Below, piece by piece: positions 1 through 8,823 of a DNA stretch of 64,000 nucleotides (within the stretch, counting starts at the first letter, position 1; each line of letters starts with the position of its first letter). This DNA comes from Flavobacteriales bacterium (GTDB lineage: Bacteria > Bacteroidota > Bacteroidia > Flavobacteriales > Weeksellaceae). Below the pieces are notes generated by a model, which saw only the letters and a program-made list of their open reading frames with translations, did no database searches and was not told the DNA's origin. The position numbers were made by a program, and so were the translations under genes. Location of the stretch: NCBI GenBank assembly GCA_002747105.1, contig PDSY01000022.1, positions 1 through 64,000 of the forward strand, read 5' to 3'.

Positions 1-537
1 TCTATTACTGAAGTAATGGTAATGGTTACCGTTTCCGTCTTACATAAAGCTGGAGTTGTACCATTTACACATACTTCGTATTCTACAGGATAAGTTCCTG
101 CTGGCACTGCTCCTGTTACATTCACTTCTCCTGTTGCAGGATCTAATGTAATACCTGCTGGCCAAGTTCCTGACTGAGACACAGCTACCTCTCCTGGGTT
201 AGTCCCTATTACTGGAGTATTTCCATCTAAAGTATCATTCCCCAAGATATTTGGAACCGTAAATGGCGTTCCAAATGTTCCTGAATCTGCATCTGGATTT
301 AAATCTAATTCATAACAAACAGCATCTTTTTGTGACGCATCTTGTGATGTTCCTACTGCTTGACCTGTTGCTCCTGCTTGTGTTGGAACTCCATTCGCAT
401 CTACAGCTCCACTTAAAGAACCTCCTGCAGCAAGATTAGCATCAGTAAATGCTCCTGCTCCTTCTACCGCATCTGGACATCCATCATTATCAGAATCTAA
501 ATCTAAATAATCTGGTGTACCATCTCCGTCGGTGCCA
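1..537 (-). pseudogene. Downstream (C-terminal) segment of the TSP3-repeat adhesin, partial at window edge, in a different frame from the upstream segment
   Basis: Minus-strand frame reads [52 protein letters not shown]...[21 protein letters not shown], open to the window edge; no ATG, so absent from the ORF track. Confidence 0.65.
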
Positions 538-1030
538 ATCCTGTCACATCAATCTTTCCTGATACGGTTACTCCTCCTGAACCTACTAATGTTACTTTAA
601 GTTTATTAACGATTTGATTTCCTTCTCCAGTAGGAGTACCATTATACCAATAGAAACTCATAGTACTGTTTAATGAAGAACTCAAGTTTAAGTTCATATC
701 ATCAGGACTAAAAAATGTAACCGTTCCAACATCCGAAGACTCATCACTAGCTACTATAAAGTTTCCTGAAGGAGCAGCAGGCACATTACTAATAGGACAT
801 CCAGCAGCTGTATTCGTTTCTGTTGAATGGTTTAGTTCATTTCCTGTGTTTCCTTTAGTCCACCCTTCTTTTCCAGATTCAAAATTAATCTCGAAAGGAG
901 TACATGAACCTTCATCGCTGTCTAAAATACCATCATTATCATTGTCTAAATCACACTTATCACCTACACCATCACCATCGACATCGGTAAACAAAGTACT
1001 ACCAGCATTACAAGGGTCGCACTGCTGTAG
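503..1030 (-). pseudogene. Middle segment of the TSP3-repeat adhesin, frame-shifted relative to 1008..3383
   Basis: Frame reads CDPCNAGSTLFTDVDGDGVGDKCDLDNDNDGILDSDEGSC..., a direct continuation of the TSP3 module in another frame; ends [14 protein letters not shown]. Confidence 0.6.
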
Positions 1031-3383
1031 AACCTGTTCCTACGGTTACCGTTCCTCCTGCATTGACAACATTATTATAAGTGAAGTTTCCTCCTCCTTC
1101 TATCGCATCTAAACATCCATCGTTATCTGAATCTAAATCTAAATGATCTGGGATGCTGTCGCCATCGGTGTCTCCACAAGGTGCTGATATTCCAACAAAG
1201 TAGTTGTCTCCTGCAGCATTTGGGAAAGTAAGTGAAAATTCAGTTTCGCCAGCAGGCAGTATCGCTGAAAATCCTCCATCATTTAGAATGTTTGGATCAT
1301 TAATCAATGTAAACACATTTGTACCTACTCCTGTTCCATTTACCAATGTCTCAATCGTTACATTTGGTGAAAATTCTACAACACTTGTATCAAGTGATGT
1401 TATATGTAAATACAAATCTGATGTTGTTGGAGCATCAAAAGTAAAGGTGTAAGTTACTCCTGCCGCTGAATTAACTAAACTCATAATTGGCTTACCTTCT
1501 ATATTAGCTCCATTGATATTTAAACCTGCCGTACCTGGATAATTTGCATGAACGCTAGTTGCTGTTGTTTTTTGAGGATCTCTTTTATCAGAGTTATTAG
1601 TAACAGTTACGGTCATTCCATTAACAACACCTGTAACCGTAGCATCTCCAGCTGTGCTAGGGGAACCTGGGGCAGGGTAACTTGGGGTAGGGTCTACTAC
1701 TGTCCAATTCATCCAAGGAGCGTTACATTCATCGCTGTCTAAAATACCATCATTATCATCATCTAAGTCATCGATATCATTTACTCCATCACAATCGGAA
1801 TCTCCAGCAATAACGATATCAAATTCATAGCTACAATTCGGTGCATTATTGCTTATTTCTAAATGATAAGACCCCTCGCCTAAAGTAAGAGTTGTGCTCG
1901 TAGTAGTACCTGTATAAGTGTTTTCCGATGTTCCTGTTTGGGTAATTGTCCAACCTGTTTGGGGTAGATTTGTAATTTGAATATCTGTAGTCGTATTAAC
2001 ACAATCTACTCCTGCTTGTAATGGTGCTACTTCTGGCACCATAAATTCAATCTTATAATCCTCTACTTCTCCACTGGTTGCTAAGTCTGAAGCGCCTAAT
2101 ATTTGGTCATAAGATACTCTAAAACGCATTATACGAGTATCGCCAACCTGAGGTTGGAATCCCGTACCAAAATGCCCTTGGAAGTCAATATATTTATAAC
2201 CATCAAAACCTGGAAGAATTGGTTCTGTGATTTTTTCATTGGAATCAAAGGTTCCATTATCGTTGGCATCTATCCAAACATGTAAATATCCTGTTTTAGT
2301 ATCATGATCATTATGTACTTTTACAGGACCTTGACAATCTTTAAACCACTTAGCTCCTGGTATTCCGTCTTCGTCATTAGGTGTTCCATCATTATCATCT
2401 CCATCTGCATTAGCACTATGAAGAGCATTATCTTCTGAATCTACATATTTACCAATACCAAGAATGGGTTCGTCTAAAGCTACCAAGTCTTGTGAATTAG
2501 GCTGAGCGTCCCAAACCTTTTGGGTTGTCATCAACGAACCACCAAGAGATGGTAAAGTATAGTGTCTTGCGCCTTGGCTTACATCATAAGAAGCTGGAGC
2601 ATCTCCGAAATCTAATAAATCTATCAAGCCTAAGGCAATGGTTTGTTTTCCTCCTCCTTTGACATTCACTCTTAATTTATTAACATGGGTTGCAGCAAAC
2701 ATTACATCCCCTTTACCGTCTCCCTGATTACTATGATTGATAGCTTGTAATTTAGCTCCCATAGTCGTATTTGTCGTAGGTGTAGTTCCTACAGAAGGCG
2801 TTACTGTAACATGAAATTCGCCATTAGGATCGTAAGTATACGTTTCCACTGGCTGTATAACAGCGTCAGGTTGTATTTGTCCGTTTGAATCAGGTAGGAT
2901 TTCTAAAGAGTAATACTCATTACTACTTCCTAAACTTTCTGAGCCTGCAATAATAAAAGCAAAGTCGTTTACTGGAATTGCAGTCCCTGATAAGGAAGCG
3001 GTAATCTCCACATCAAAAGAAACTAAACCTCCACTTTGTGTATTGATTGCTATAACTTTATCATTATAGCCATTAGCTCCAGAACCTGTTCCCCAGTTAT
3101 ACGCTTTAGGGAAATTATTTTTATACCAACTATTGTAAATGTCAGCATAAGGATTTCCACTTACATTGGATAATTCTATTGTGTAAGTAATTCCTGAATT
3201 GGTTGCTGTGAAACTAATCGTTTTACCATCAGTGATAGGATTATACCTATTACCCCATTCCAACCAGTAAATATCGTCTTTATATTTACCAGTACCTCCC
3301 GTTGCTTTTGAAGCTTGTGCAGACGAAAGCGTCGTTGCACAAAACGGGATAATCATAAAAAGTGTTTTTAAAAATTTTCGCAT
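1008..3383 (-). CDS. Secreted adhesin N-terminal part: signal peptide, GEVED domain, thrombospondin type-3-like DxDxDGxxD repeats
   Basis: MRKFLKTLFMIIPFCATTLSSAQA signal peptide; SGEVEDYKIEF motif; DSDCDGVNDIDDLDDDNDGILDSDE and [28 protein letters not shown] repeats; ends abruptly TGSTAVRPL*. Confidence 0.75.
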   Translation of the reverse strand: MRKFLKTLFMIIPFCATTLSSAQASKATGGTGKYKDDIYWLEWGNRYNPITDGKTISFTATNSGITYTIELSNVSGNPYADIYNSWYKNNFPKAYNWGTGSGANGYNDKVIAINTQSGGLVSFDVEITASLSGTAIPVNDFAFIIAGSESLGSSNEYYSLEILPDSNGQIQPDAVIQPVETYTYDPNGEFHVTVTPSVGTTPTTNTTMGAKLQAINHSNQGDGKGDVMFAATHVNKLRVNVKGGGKQTIALGLIDLLDFGDAPASYDVSQGARHYTLPSLGGSLMTTQKVWDAQPNSQDLVALDEPILGIGKYVDSEDNALHSANADGDDNDGTPNDEDGIPGAKWFKDCQGPVKVHNDHDTKTGYLHVWIDANDNGTFDSNEKITEPILPGFDGYKYIDFQGHFGTGFQPQVGDTRIMRFRVSYDQILGASDLATSGEVEDYKIEFMVPEVAPLQAGVDCVNTTTDIQITNLPQTGWTITQTGTSENTYTGTTTSTTLTLGEGSYHLEISNNAPNCSYEFDIVIAGDSDCDGVNDIDDLDDDNDGILDSDECNAPWMNWTVVDPTPSYPAPGSPSTAGDATVTGVVNGMTVTVTNNSDKRDPQKTTATSVHANYPGTAGLNINGANIEGKPIMSLVNSAAGVTYTFTFDAPTTSDLYLHITSLDTSVVEFSPNVTIETLVNGTGVGTNVFTLINDPNILNDGGFSAILPAGETEFSLTFPNAAGDNYFVGISAPCGDTDGDSIPDHLDLDSDNDGCLDAIEGGGNFTYNNVVNAGGTVTVGTGSTAVRPL

Positions 3384-3803
3384 AATTTTATTTAACTTAT
3401 ATATTAAATGTTTGATTTTTCCTAAAATTATTTTTAGTATTCAATTTTTTTAGTATTTAGACACTTTAGTTTGTTTATAAAATACTGAAAATCACCGCAA
3501 ATTTAATTGTTTTTTTTTATATAAAATTGAAAATAGGGATTAAAATCCCAAGATAAGTCCATATTTTTTTTAGTTTATATTGTGTACTGTATTAATATTC
3601 GTTTGTTTGGATTAGGTATTGCTCGTTTATACTGTTGTTAATCATTGGTTTGTGTTTTTGGAGAATAGATGAATTAATATTAGTGCTTTATCCGATAGAG
3701 CTATTTTTTAGTGCCGTCAAATTGAATGGCATTCAATTGTTTGCTTTTTGTTGATACTCTGAAAAAAGAGGTTATTTTACCTTAAAACAGATTCCGTATA
3801 AAA

Positions 3804-3834
3804 TTGTCATATTAAAATTAAATGCGTATTTTTG
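3804..3834 (+). promoter_or_regulatory. Bacteroidota-type promoter for recA
   Basis: TTG (3804-3806), 20-nt spacer, TATTTTTG (3827-3834) matching TAnnTTTG, 23 nt before recA ATG. Confidence 0.6.
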
Positions 3835-3856
3835 ACAAAAATAAATTTGAATTAAA

Positions 3857-4858
3857 ATGGCAAAAGCAGACGATAAACAAAAAGCCCTTTCATTGGTTTT
3901 AGAAAAGTTAGACAAAACCTATGGAAAGGGAACAGTAATGAAATTGGGCGATAGTGGAGTAGATGACTCTATTGAGGTCATTCCTTCAGGGTCTTTAGGA
4001 TTGGATATAGCATTAGGTAATGGAGGTTATCCGAAAGGGAGAATTATAGAGATTTATGGACCTGAATCTTCTGGTAAAACCACCTTGACTTTACATGCTA
4101 TTGCCGAAGCACAAAAACAAGGAGGAACTGCCGCTTTCATTGATGCGGAGCATGCTTTTGATAGATATTATGCAGATAAATTAGGAATTGATGTAGAAAA
4201 TTTAATTATTTCTCAGCCCGATAATGGCGAACAAGCATTGGAGATTGCAGATAATTTAATCCGTTCTGGTGCAATAGATATTTTGGTAATCGACTCTGTG
4301 GCTGCACTTACACCGAAAGCCGAAATAGAAGGCGAAATGGGAGATTCTAAAATGGGTCTTCACGCAAGGTTGATGTCTCAGGCATTGAGGAAACTAACCG
4401 CTACTATTTCTAGAACCAATTGTACCGTTATCTTCATTAATCAGTTAAGAGAAAAAATCGGGGTGATGTTTGGAAACCCTGAGACAACAACGGGAGGAAA
4501 TGCCCTTAAATTCTATGCGTCAGTTCGTTTGGATATTAGGAAATCTGGTTCACCGATTAAGAAAGGAGATGAAGCCATTGGAAGCAAGGTAAGAGTAAAA
4601 GTGGTAAAAAACAAAGTTGCTCCACCGTTTAAACAAGCCGAATTTGATATTATGTATGGTGAAGGAATTTCTAAAACAGGAGAAATTTTAGATGCTGCGG
4701 TAGATTATGGCATTGTCAAGAAAAGTGGCTCTTGGTTCAGTTACGGAGATACAAAATTAGGTCAGGGTAGAGATACTGTAAAAGATTTAATTAAAGACAA
4801 TCCAGAACTTGCCGAAGAATTAGAAGACAAAGTAAAGGAAGCGATTGCGAATAAATAA
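3857..4858 (+). CDS. recA: Recombinase RecA
   Basis: [23 protein letters not shown] Walker A and full-length RecA core. Confidence 0.98.
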   Translation: MAKADDKQKALSLVLEKLDKTYGKGTVMKLGDSGVDDSIEVIPSGSLGLDIALGNGGYPKGRIIEIYGPESSGKTTLTLHAIAEAQKQGGTAAFIDAEHAFDRYYADKLGIDVENLIISQPDNGEQALEIADNLIRSGAIDILVIDSVAALTPKAEIEGEMGDSKMGLHARLMSQALRKLTATISRTNCTVIFINQLREKIGVMFGNPETTTGGNALKFYASVRLDIRKSGSPIKKGDEAIGSKVRVKVVKNKVAPPFKQAEFDIMYGEGISKTGEILDAAVDYGIVKKSGSWFSYGDTKLGQGRDTVKDLIKDNPELAEELEDKVKEAIANK

Positions 4859-4886
4859 AACAGATTTAGAAAAATAATGACAAACA

Positions 4887-4915
4887 AAAAGCCTATTTGT
4901 TGAAAATAGGCTTTT
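4887..4915. terminator. Bidirectional terminator between convergent recA and ftsY
   Basis: AAAAGCCTATTT-GTTGA-AAATAGGCTTTT perfect 12-bp stem. Confidence 0.75.
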
Positions 4916-4940
4916 ATTCTTATTCTGTTGATTGAATTTA

Positions 4941-5900
4941 TTAATCCTCCTTTCCACCAAAGAACGAATCCACAAATTCCATTGCGTTAAAGACTTGTAA
5001 ATCGGTCATTTTTTCACCAACACCAATATATTTCACAGGAATACTAAATTGGTCAGAAATCCCGATGACAACACCTCCCTTCGCTGTTCCATCCAATTTG
5101 GTAACCGCCAATGCACTCACTTCCGTAGCAGCGGTAAATTGTTTGGCTTGCTCAAAGGCATTTTGTCCTGTGGAGCCATCTAAAACCAATAAAACTTCGT
5201 GTGGAGCATCAGGGATTACCTTTTGCATCACTCGCTTAATTTTAGAAAGTTCGTTCATTAAATTCACCTTATTATGAAGTCGCCCTGCGGTATCAATAAT
5301 AATCACATCGGCGTCTTGAGCGACACCACTTTGCACCGTATCGAAAGCTACAGATGCAGGATCAGAACCCATATTCTGTTTTACAATAGGAACGCCTACT
5401 CGTTCGCTCCAAATTACCAATTGATCAACAGCAGCAGCACGGAATGTATCCGCCGCACCTAAAACGACCTTTTTCCCTTGCGATTTAAACTGATGAGCCA
5501 GCTTACCGATTGTAGTTGTTTTTCCAACACCATTTACCCCAACCACCATTATCACGAAGGGTTTTTTAGTTTCGTCAATATTTCCTGATTGAGCGTGAGG
5601 GTTTTCTAATAATAAATCTGAGATTTCCTCTCTTAAAATTTTATTCAGTTCGCTCGTGCTCACGTATTTATCTCGTGCAACTCGCTCTTCTATTTTCTCA
5701 ATAATTTTAATCGTTGTATTCGCTCCTACATCGGAAGCGATAAGCGTTTCTTCCAAATCGTCTAAAACTTCATCATCTACCTTGCTTTTACCAACGACTA
5801 CTTTTGCCATTTTATCAAAAAAACCTTCTCGGGTTTTCTTCAGCCCTTCATCTAAAGTTTCTTTTTCTTTTTTATTGAATATTTTTTTAAACCAACTCAT
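4941..5900 (-). CDS. ftsY: Signal recognition particle receptor FtsY
   Basis: GVNGVGKTTTIGKLA, DTFRAAAVDQL, DTAGRLHNK, TKLDGTAKGG motifs. Confidence 0.97.
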   Translation of the reverse strand: MSWFKKIFNKKEKETLDEGLKKTREGFFDKMAKVVVGKSKVDDEVLDDLEETLIASDVGANTTIKIIEKIEERVARDKYVSTSELNKILREEISDLLLENPHAQSGNIDETKKPFVIMVVGVNGVGKTTTIGKLAHQFKSQGKKVVLGAADTFRAAAVDQLVIWSERVGVPIVKQNMGSDPASVAFDTVQSGVAQDADVIIIDTAGRLHNKVNLMNELSKIKRVMQKVIPDAPHEVLLVLDGSTGQNAFEQAKQFTAATEVSALAVTKLDGTAKGGVVIGISDQFSIPVKYIGVGEKMTDLQVFNAMEFVDSFFGGKED

Positions 5901-5997
5901 CGTTTTGAAAGATTACATATTAGATAGTTTGAGGATGAACCGATTAGATGGTTACCTCACTATCTTGTTATTATACTTATGAAAAGCAAATATAAAC

Positions 5998-6026
5998 AAA
6001 AAAACTATCTCAAAAAGATAGTTTTT
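5998..6026 (-). terminator. Terminator after rpmB-rpmG-DUF4295
   Basis: AAAACTATCT-CAAAA-AGATAGTTTT stem. Confidence 0.6.
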
Positions 6027-6052
6027 ATATTTATTTACTGTAAAAATAAGGA

Positions 6053-6202
6053 TTATTTTTTCAAATAATCGTTTACTTGATCAGCATTCATTACTTTTTC
6101 TTCAAAAACATACGCTCCTGTTTTTGGTGATTTTACCATTTTCACAACCTTAGTCATTTTCTTTGAACTAGATTGAAGTGATGCTACTACTTTCTTTGCC
6201 AT
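6053..6202 (-). CDS. DUF4295 family small protein (49 aa), missing from ORF track
   Basis: Translation MAKKVVASLQSSSKKMTKVVKMVKSPKTGAYVFEEKVMNADQVNDYLKK*; conserved position next to rpmG/rpmB in Bacteroidota. Confidence 0.9.
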   Translation of the reverse strand: MAKKVVASLQSSSKKMTKVVKMVKSPKTGAYVFEEKVMNADQVNDYLKK

Positions 6203-6220
6203 CTTATATTGTTTTTAAGA

Positions 6221-6403
6221 TTACTTAATTTCTTTATGTACAGTGTACTTTTTCAAAACAGGATTGTACTTTTTAAGCTCCAATCTTTCTGTTGTATTTT
6301 TCTTATTCTTGGTAGTAATATATCTAGACATTCCTGGCATACCACTATCCTTATGCTCTGTGCATTCAAGGATCACTTGAACTCTATTTCCTTTTTTTGC
6401 CAT
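6221..6403 (-). CDS. rpmG: 50S ribosomal protein L33
   Basis: [37 protein letters not shown]. Confidence 0.97.
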   Translation of the reverse strand: MAKKGNRVQVILECTEHKDSGMPGMSRYITTKNKKNTTERLELKKYNPVLKKYTVHKEIK

Positions 6404-6412
6404 AGTTGTTTA

Positions 6413-6649
6413 TTATTTAATAAATCCGTTTCTAATTCCTCTTTGTACTGCTTCTTCAATACCAATCTTGTTGATAATTCTCAATCCGTGAGCAGAAACT
6501 TTTAAGCTAATGTGTTTCTCTTGCTCTGGAAGGTAAAATTTCTTCTCCAATAAATTAATTTCAAAACGACGTTTTGTTTTATTATTGGCGTGAGAAACAT
6601 TATTCCCCACCATTGCACGCTTTCCTGTTATTTGGCAAATTCTTGACAT
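6413..6649 (-). CDS. rpmB: 50S ribosomal protein L28
   Basis: [33 protein letters not shown]. Confidence 0.97.
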   Translation of the reverse strand: MSRICQITGKRAMVGNNVSHANNKTKRRFEINLLEKKFYLPEQEKHISLKVSAHGLRIINKIGIEEAVQRGIRNGFIK

Positions 6650-6777
6650 ATCTCTATCTTCTACTTTTTAAATATTTGAGAGTGCAAAATAACGAATAAA
6701 AAAAATAATAGACAAGTTTTTCACAAAATAATTTTAAAATATTTTCATTTTTTTGATGCTAACATTCATTAAATCCG

Positions 6778-8409
6778 TTATTTGACGATTTTTTCTTTCA
6801 CTTTTTTAGCAATCGGATAAAAAAGTAAAAATCCTAAAATTAAAATACATATCCTCGATAAAACATCCCCTGTTTTTGCATAAGGAGTAAGGATGTCATA
6901 GAGTTTTATTTTCGAAAAAAGAGCCGTTTTGTCGCCATAAAGCGTGTCTTCTATCACTTCTCCTTTTGCATTGATATGCGCCGAAATTCCCGTATTCGCA
7001 GAACGAGCAATTTCTCGCCTTGTTTCAATCGCTCTGAGGCTTGCATACGCCAATAACTGACGATGCCCTTCGGAAACACCCCACCAAGAATCATTGGTCA
7101 TAATCGTTAAAAAGTTAGCCCCCTTTTTCACATATTCCGTAACAAATTCACCATAAATACTTTCATAACAAATAATGGGTGCAGGTTGTCCTTTATTATA
7201 AGGATTATCAAATGCTTTTCGCTCTTGATCAATCCCTAAAGATGCTGTTGTCCCACCAAAATCGAACATCGCATCGCCCAATATTGGTTTTAAGACATTG
7301 ATATAAGGGAAAATCTCAACCCCTGGAACTAATTTCCCTTTATGGTAAGTTTCAATTTCGGGCTGAGTATTGATTTGCAATGCCGTATTATAACTTTCCA
7401 CCCAAGTATTTGGCGAAACTAAATAGGCATTGTCTGTTTTTTCATTTTCATTAAAATAAAATCGGTGGGTAGATGCTCCTGTAAGGAAGTTAGATTCAGG
7501 ATGGCGTTGAGTGAAGTTTTTAATCTTACGAATGATTTCGCTGTTTTTAAATCCTCTTTCTGATAACGAACCTCTCCCTGGAATGGCAGTTTCTGGAGCG
7601 ATATAAAAATCAATTTTCCCTGCCGAATTTTCCTCTGCCAAATTCAACAATTCATTCGAAATACTAAGGCTATCTTTGGTGTATTTTTCTACATAAGGGT
7701 CAAGGTTAGGTTGCAACATTAATACCTTTACCTCACCGATAGGTTTTTCATTAAAATCGTAATATTTCCAAAGCGAAATAAAGATAGGAATTAAAATCAG
7801 TCCGCTTAAAATCGCTATATTTTTCAATAAGGCGTTCAGTTTCCTTCCTGCTTCCCAAATTCTAATGGTATAGAAAATAAAGATGTTAATTAATAAAATC
7901 CAAAGACTTCCTCCCGTAGCTCCTACTGTATCATACCATTGAATGATTTTTGGATTTTCGGCAAATACATTTCCTAAATTTAGCCAAGCCCAACTGAGTT
8001 CCCACTCCAAATGGAATTTCTCAAAACCTATCCAAATGCAAACTAAAAAGACCAATCCCCAATATGTTCCTTGCGTTTTTTTGTAACGATGATAAAGCGT
8101 AAAAACCAATGAATATAATAACGAATTCGCTAAAATAGGAATCGCAACAGCCAATATCGCATTGCTTCCGTCGGGGTTTTTAGCACCATAAAGCCAACCT
8201 GTCGTCACAACATTCCAGATGAAAAAAGTGAGGTAGGAAAGTCCAAAAACCGCCCAACCTTTTCTTTTTAGTTCCGAAAAAAGACTGATATTATGCTCCG
8301 CCATGAGTAAAGGAACTAAGGCAAAGAATATAAAAAAAGGTATTCCGTAAGTAGGCCACGCAATGGCTAACAACAACCCACTGATAAGCGAAAATAATAA
8401 GTTTTTCAT
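6778..8409 (-). CDS. lnt: Apolipoprotein N-acyltransferase
   Basis: Multi-TM N-terminus plus nitrilase-like domain: APETAIPG, ICYESIYGE, TNDSWWG..EGHRQ. Confidence 0.93.
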   Translation of the reverse strand: MKNLLFSLISGLLLAIAWPTYGIPFFIFFALVPLLMAEHNISLFSELKRKGWAVFGLSYLTFFIWNVVTTGWLYGAKNPDGSNAILAVAIPILANSLLYSLVFTLYHRYKKTQGTYWGLVFLVCIWIGFEKFHLEWELSWAWLNLGNVFAENPKIIQWYDTVGATGGSLWILLINIFIFYTIRIWEAGRKLNALLKNIAILSGLILIPIFISLWKYYDFNEKPIGEVKVLMLQPNLDPYVEKYTKDSLSISNELLNLAEENSAGKIDFYIAPETAIPGRGSLSERGFKNSEIIRKIKNFTQRHPESNFLTGASTHRFYFNENEKTDNAYLVSPNTWVESYNTALQINTQPEIETYHKGKLVPGVEIFPYINVLKPILGDAMFDFGGTTASLGIDQERKAFDNPYNKGQPAPIICYESIYGEFVTEYVKKGANFLTIMTNDSWWGVSEGHRQLLAYASLRAIETRREIARSANTGISAHINAKGEVIEDTLYGDKTALFSKIKLYDILTPYAKTGDVLSRICILILGFLLFYPIAKKVKEKIVK

Positions 8410-8437
8410 TTTATTTTAAAGAAAATTTTCGGCAAAG

Positions 8438-8755
8438 TTACTTATTTTTAGTGGTGATAACAATAATTGTATTTTTATAACTCCTACAAGAGGTCTGCAA
8501 CACCTTAGCATCTTCTTTCAATACGGTTATTCCTTTAATATTTTTGGGATCTATTTCCTTAAATTCTTTGTGAGTAATCACTTTTCCGTCTAAAATATAC
8601 AAAGGCTTTTCTTTAGCTGATAAAGAATTACGCATGATGATTTTAGCTTTTGGCGTATCAATAATTTTGTTTAAACTATCTTCCTCTTGTGCATGAATAA
8701 CAATACCAAATATCAAGCCTAAAACAATAACTAATTTTTGTAAATTCTTTTTCAT
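8438..8755 (-). CDS. Small secreted protein with TonB plug-like domain
   Basis: Signal peptide; PLYILDGKVITHKEFKEIDPKNIKGITVLKE...IIVITTKNK resembles plug 'VVDG...IESIEVLKD...GVIIITTKK'. Confidence 0.6.
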   Translation of the reverse strand: MKKNLQKLVIVLGLIFGIVIHAQEEDSLNKIIDTPKAKIIMRNSLSAKEKPLYILDGKVITHKEFKEIDPKNIKGITVLKEDAKVLQTSCRSYKNTIIVITTKNK

Positions 8756-8823
8756 TATTTTATGGTGTTATATTAATTAATATGGGCGTTGCAATACAAC
8801 ACCCATACAAAATACAAATTATA

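Noticed and set aside
846-1452. Plus-strand ORFs 846..1112 and 1204..1452 within the adhesin
   Set aside because: Antisense to a well-supported repetitive coding region; no domain or promoter support
3384-3856. Possible ncRNA in the 470-bp gap between the adhesin and recA
   Set aside because: AT-rich with promoters at both ends but no convincing long stem or repeat seen by eye
6209-6505. Plus-strand ORF antisense to rpmG/rpmB
   Set aside because: Shadow ORF over ribosomal protein genes
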